The notes below the pieces were generated by a model, which was not told where the DNA came from, searched no databases, and saw nothing but the letters and a program-made list of their open reading frames with translations. Shown piece by piece: positions 20,767-22,068 of a stretch of 22,068 bases of DNA; within the stretch, counting starts at the first letter, position 1; each line of letters starts with the position of its first letter. The position numbers were made by a program, and so were the translations under genes. The stretch comes from DATHYU01 sp033722675 (GTDB lineage: Bacteria > Actinomycetota > Acidimicrobiia > Spongiisociales > UBA11373), in NCBI GenBank assembly GCA_033722675.1, contig JAWVYO010000037.1:1-22068 (forward strand). The letters run 5' to 3'.

Positions 20767-21216
20767 ATGCGCTGCCCGTACTGCGACGCCGAGGATACGC
20801 GGGTCGTCGACTCGCGTCCCGTGGAGGGCGGGAGCGCGATCCGCCGCCGACGCGCCTGCGAATCGTGCGGCGATCGGTTCACCACGTACGAGCGCCGGCA
20901 GGCGGCATTGATGGTTCGGAAGCGCAGCGGGCACCACGAGCCGTTCGACGCCGCAAAGCTCGAGGCCGGTCTCACCGCGGCCATCGCCGACCGTCCGGTC
21001 CCCGCAGGGACCGTCGAACGGCTCGTCCGTCAGATCGAGTCCTGGGCGGAGGCCCAGGGTCCCGAGATCGACTCCGACGACCTCGGTATGCGAGTGCTGG
21101 CGGAACTGCGGGACCTCGACGAGGTGGCCTACCTGCGGTTCGCCTCCGTCTACAAGGACTTCAGCGGTCCCCGCGACTTCGAGCGGGAGATGGCCGAGCT
21201 CGACGGCTCGGAGTGA
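20767..21216 (+). CDS. nrdR: Transcriptional repressor NrdR
   Basis: ATP/dATP-sensing repressor of ribonucleotide reductase genes (149 residues). The N-terminal zinc ribbon has Cys 3, 6, 31 and 34 (MRCPYCDAEDTRVVDSR, RRRRACESCGDRFTTYER). The ATP-cone domain spans about 46-136 (VRKRSGHHEPFDAAKLEAGL, VAYLRFASVYKDF). The length is normal for NrdR. nrdR lying near lexA is common in actinobacteria and links nucleotide supply to the SOS locus. No ribonucleotide reductase gene is in the window. The ATG at 20767 gives the exact family N-terminus, and the stop is 3 nt from the convergent minus gene. Confidence 0.96.
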   Translation: MRCPYCDAEDTRVVDSRPVEGGSAIRRRRACESCGDRFTTYERRQAALMVRKRSGHHEPFDAAKLEAGLTAAIADRPVPAGTVERLVRQIESWAEAQGPEIDSDDLGMRVLAELRDLDEVAYLRFASVYKDFSGPRDFEREMAELDGSE

Positions 21217-21217
21217 C

Positions 21218-21232
21218 CCTCACCCGGTGAGG
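21218..21232. terminator. Small hairpin at the convergent nrdR junction
   Basis: CCTCAC and GTGAGG form a 6-bp stem around a CCG loop, covering the stop of the minus gene 2 nt after the nrdR stop. It is a possible bidirectional terminator without a T-run. Confidence 0.3.
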
Positions 21233-22068
21233 ATCTTCAGCTCGCGCACCCGCAGCTGCGCGAAGTCGACGAGGTCCCGCTGGATGCCGGCGGCCCGCTC
21301 CCGTTCGGCGACGAGGACGGTATCGAGATCGGCGAGGCGCCGGGCCGCCTCGGCAGCCAGCCACTCGGCGTTCCCCGAGTCGTCCCGCAACGCGTTGAGA
21401 TACGTCTCGCGCCATCCGGCGAACCAGGCGAGCGCTTCGACCGCTGCCTGGCGATGCGCCTGCAGTTCTTCCACCTCGGGGAGCCCTGCCACTCGGGACC
21501 CCGCCTCGGCGAGGGCGGTGGCGAGACGGGCGTCGAGCTCGGCGATGTCGGGACCCTGGGCTCGGGCGGGGAGGTCGGGCAGCACGATGAGCCCGTCGAC
21601 GGCGGCCACGTAGTCGGCGATGCCCAGCGTCGTGGAGGCCAGTCGGCCGACCACGGCGGCCACCTCGAACCCGGCGGCATGGATGCCGTCGAGGTCGTGG
21701 CCCGTGTCGATCACGGCGAGGCGAGGATCGGGGAGGGTCGAGAGCTCCACGAGTTCGTCGGCCAGGCCCTGGAGCCGGACCGCCGCAGGAGCGAGGGCCT
21801 CGCCGTCGACGAGGGTGGCTTCGAACGTGGCGAGCGAGGATTCGATCCTCGTGGCGAGGTCGTCGAAGGCGTCCACCCGCTCGTCGGCGGCGGTGGCCGG
21901 CAGGGACGCGGCGGCCATGACGCCGATCGCCCCGGCCAGGCCCACCAGGAGCGCCAGAACGACGACGGTCCAGCGGAAGTTCCGCCGGCCGGTGACGGCG
22001 CGGGCGAGTGGCTGCGGCGACCAGGTGAAGTCGTCCGGAGCGAAGTCCTCCAGCGTCGGCGGATTGGC
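21220..22068 (-). CDS. Membrane-anchored helical extracellular protein, unknown (5' end outside window)
   Basis: The reading frame stays open to the last base, so the protein starts beyond the window. The visible part has 282 residues. A cytosolic N-terminal stretch (PPTLEDFAPDDFTWSPQP) is followed by the basic GRRNFRW and one membrane helix (TVVVLALLVGLAGAIGVMA). An Ala/Leu/Glu-rich, mostly helical region of about 220 residues lies outside the membrane, ending in RELKILTG. I do not recognise a family. It resembles the helical, coiled-coil-like domains of actinobacterial wall or sensor proteins. A GTG at 21945 could be read as a start but falls inside the membrane helix, so I reject it. Confidence 0.7.
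   Translation of the reverse strand, partial: ANPPTLEDFAPDDFTWSPQPLARAVTGRRNFRWTVVVLALLVGLAGAIGVMAAASLPATAADERVDAFDDLATRIESSLATFEATLVDGEALAPAAVRLQGLADELVELSTLPDPRLAVIDTGHDLDGIHAAGFEVAAVVGRLASTTLGIADYVAAVDGLIVLPDLPARAQGPDIAELDARLATALAEAGSRVAGLPEVEELQAHRQAAVEALAWFAGWRETYLNALRDDSGNAEWLAAEAARRLADLDTVLVAERERAAGIQRDLVDFAQLRVRELKILTG

Noticed and set aside
21943..21945. GTG as the start of the last minus-strand gene
   Set aside because: It falls within the membrane helix; the frame continues to the window end with a plausible cytosolic N-terminal segment.
1..22068. Many long overlapping open frames on both strands with Arg/Pro/Ser-rich products
   Set aside because: They are shadow frames caused by high GC content, and each lies opposite or inside a well-recognised gene.
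1..22068. Mobile elements, CRISPR arrays, tRNA or rRNA genes, phage genes
   Set aside because: No transposase or integrase motif, no spaced direct-repeat array and no cloverleaf-like sequence was seen.

Overview
The window is a high-GC, gene-dense stretch of bacterial chromosome. It looks actinobacterial, and Acidimicrobiia or another deep-branching class is my best guess. The evidence is the codon bias, LexA operators of the CGAAC-N4-GTTCG type, a lexA next to a LysM-domain gene, a mycothiol-type (DinB/maleylpyruvate isomerase fold) protein, an actinobacterial-style HisN, and TANNNT -10 elements placed just before start codons. Almost everything is core housekeeping. I see no transposase, phage gene, CRISPR array, tRNA or rRNA.

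Region 1 (1-7034, all +): the C-terminal part of FtsK (cut by the window edge); a fused aminodeoxychorismate synthase/lyase (PabB-PabC) for folate; then a tightly coupled 2-oxoacid dehydrogenase operon (E1 alpha, E1 beta, E2). The operon ends in an unrecognised 128-residue coiled-coil protein. Region 2 (7104-8935): two minus-strand genes, a tail-anchored coiled-coil membrane protein with 21-bp internal repeats and a HisN-type phosphatase, then a divergent flavin-reductase-like protein. Region 3 (8967-12779, all +): rimO, cinA, thpR and a MenH-like hydrolase, with overlapping stop and start codons.

Region 4 (12780-18881, all +): recA, rny, miaB, miaA and dapF. recX is absent and RNase Y sits between recA and miaB, as it does in Firmicutes. 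miaA seems to start at a CTG codon that overlaps the miaB stop. Region 5 (18878-20118): lexA (minus) and a divergent small LysM membrane protein, matching the lexA/yneA, lexA/divS and lexA/Rv2719c arrangement of SOS division inhibitors. Region 6 (20120-22068): a mycothiol-type protein (minus), divergent nrdR, and the C-terminal part of a membrane-anchored helical protein (minus, cut by the window edge).

The most interesting signal is regulatory. recA and the LysM gene each have two promoters. The distal one holds a perfect LexA box inside a 17-bp -35/-10 spacer. The proximal one has the form TGTCACACCCC-N6-TACGGT, which fits the spacing of the LexA-independent RecA-NDp (PafBC-dependent) promoter of mycobacteria. 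The shared intergenic region of lexA and the LysM gene holds three LexA boxes. A weaker version of the second motif lies upstream of the tail-anchored coiled-coil gene. Together these suggest one DNA-damage circuit with a LexA branch and a PafBC-like branch that joins recombination (recA), its repressor (lexA) and a cell-division brake (LysM protein). NrdR, the repressor of ribonucleotide reductase genes, is encoded nearby.
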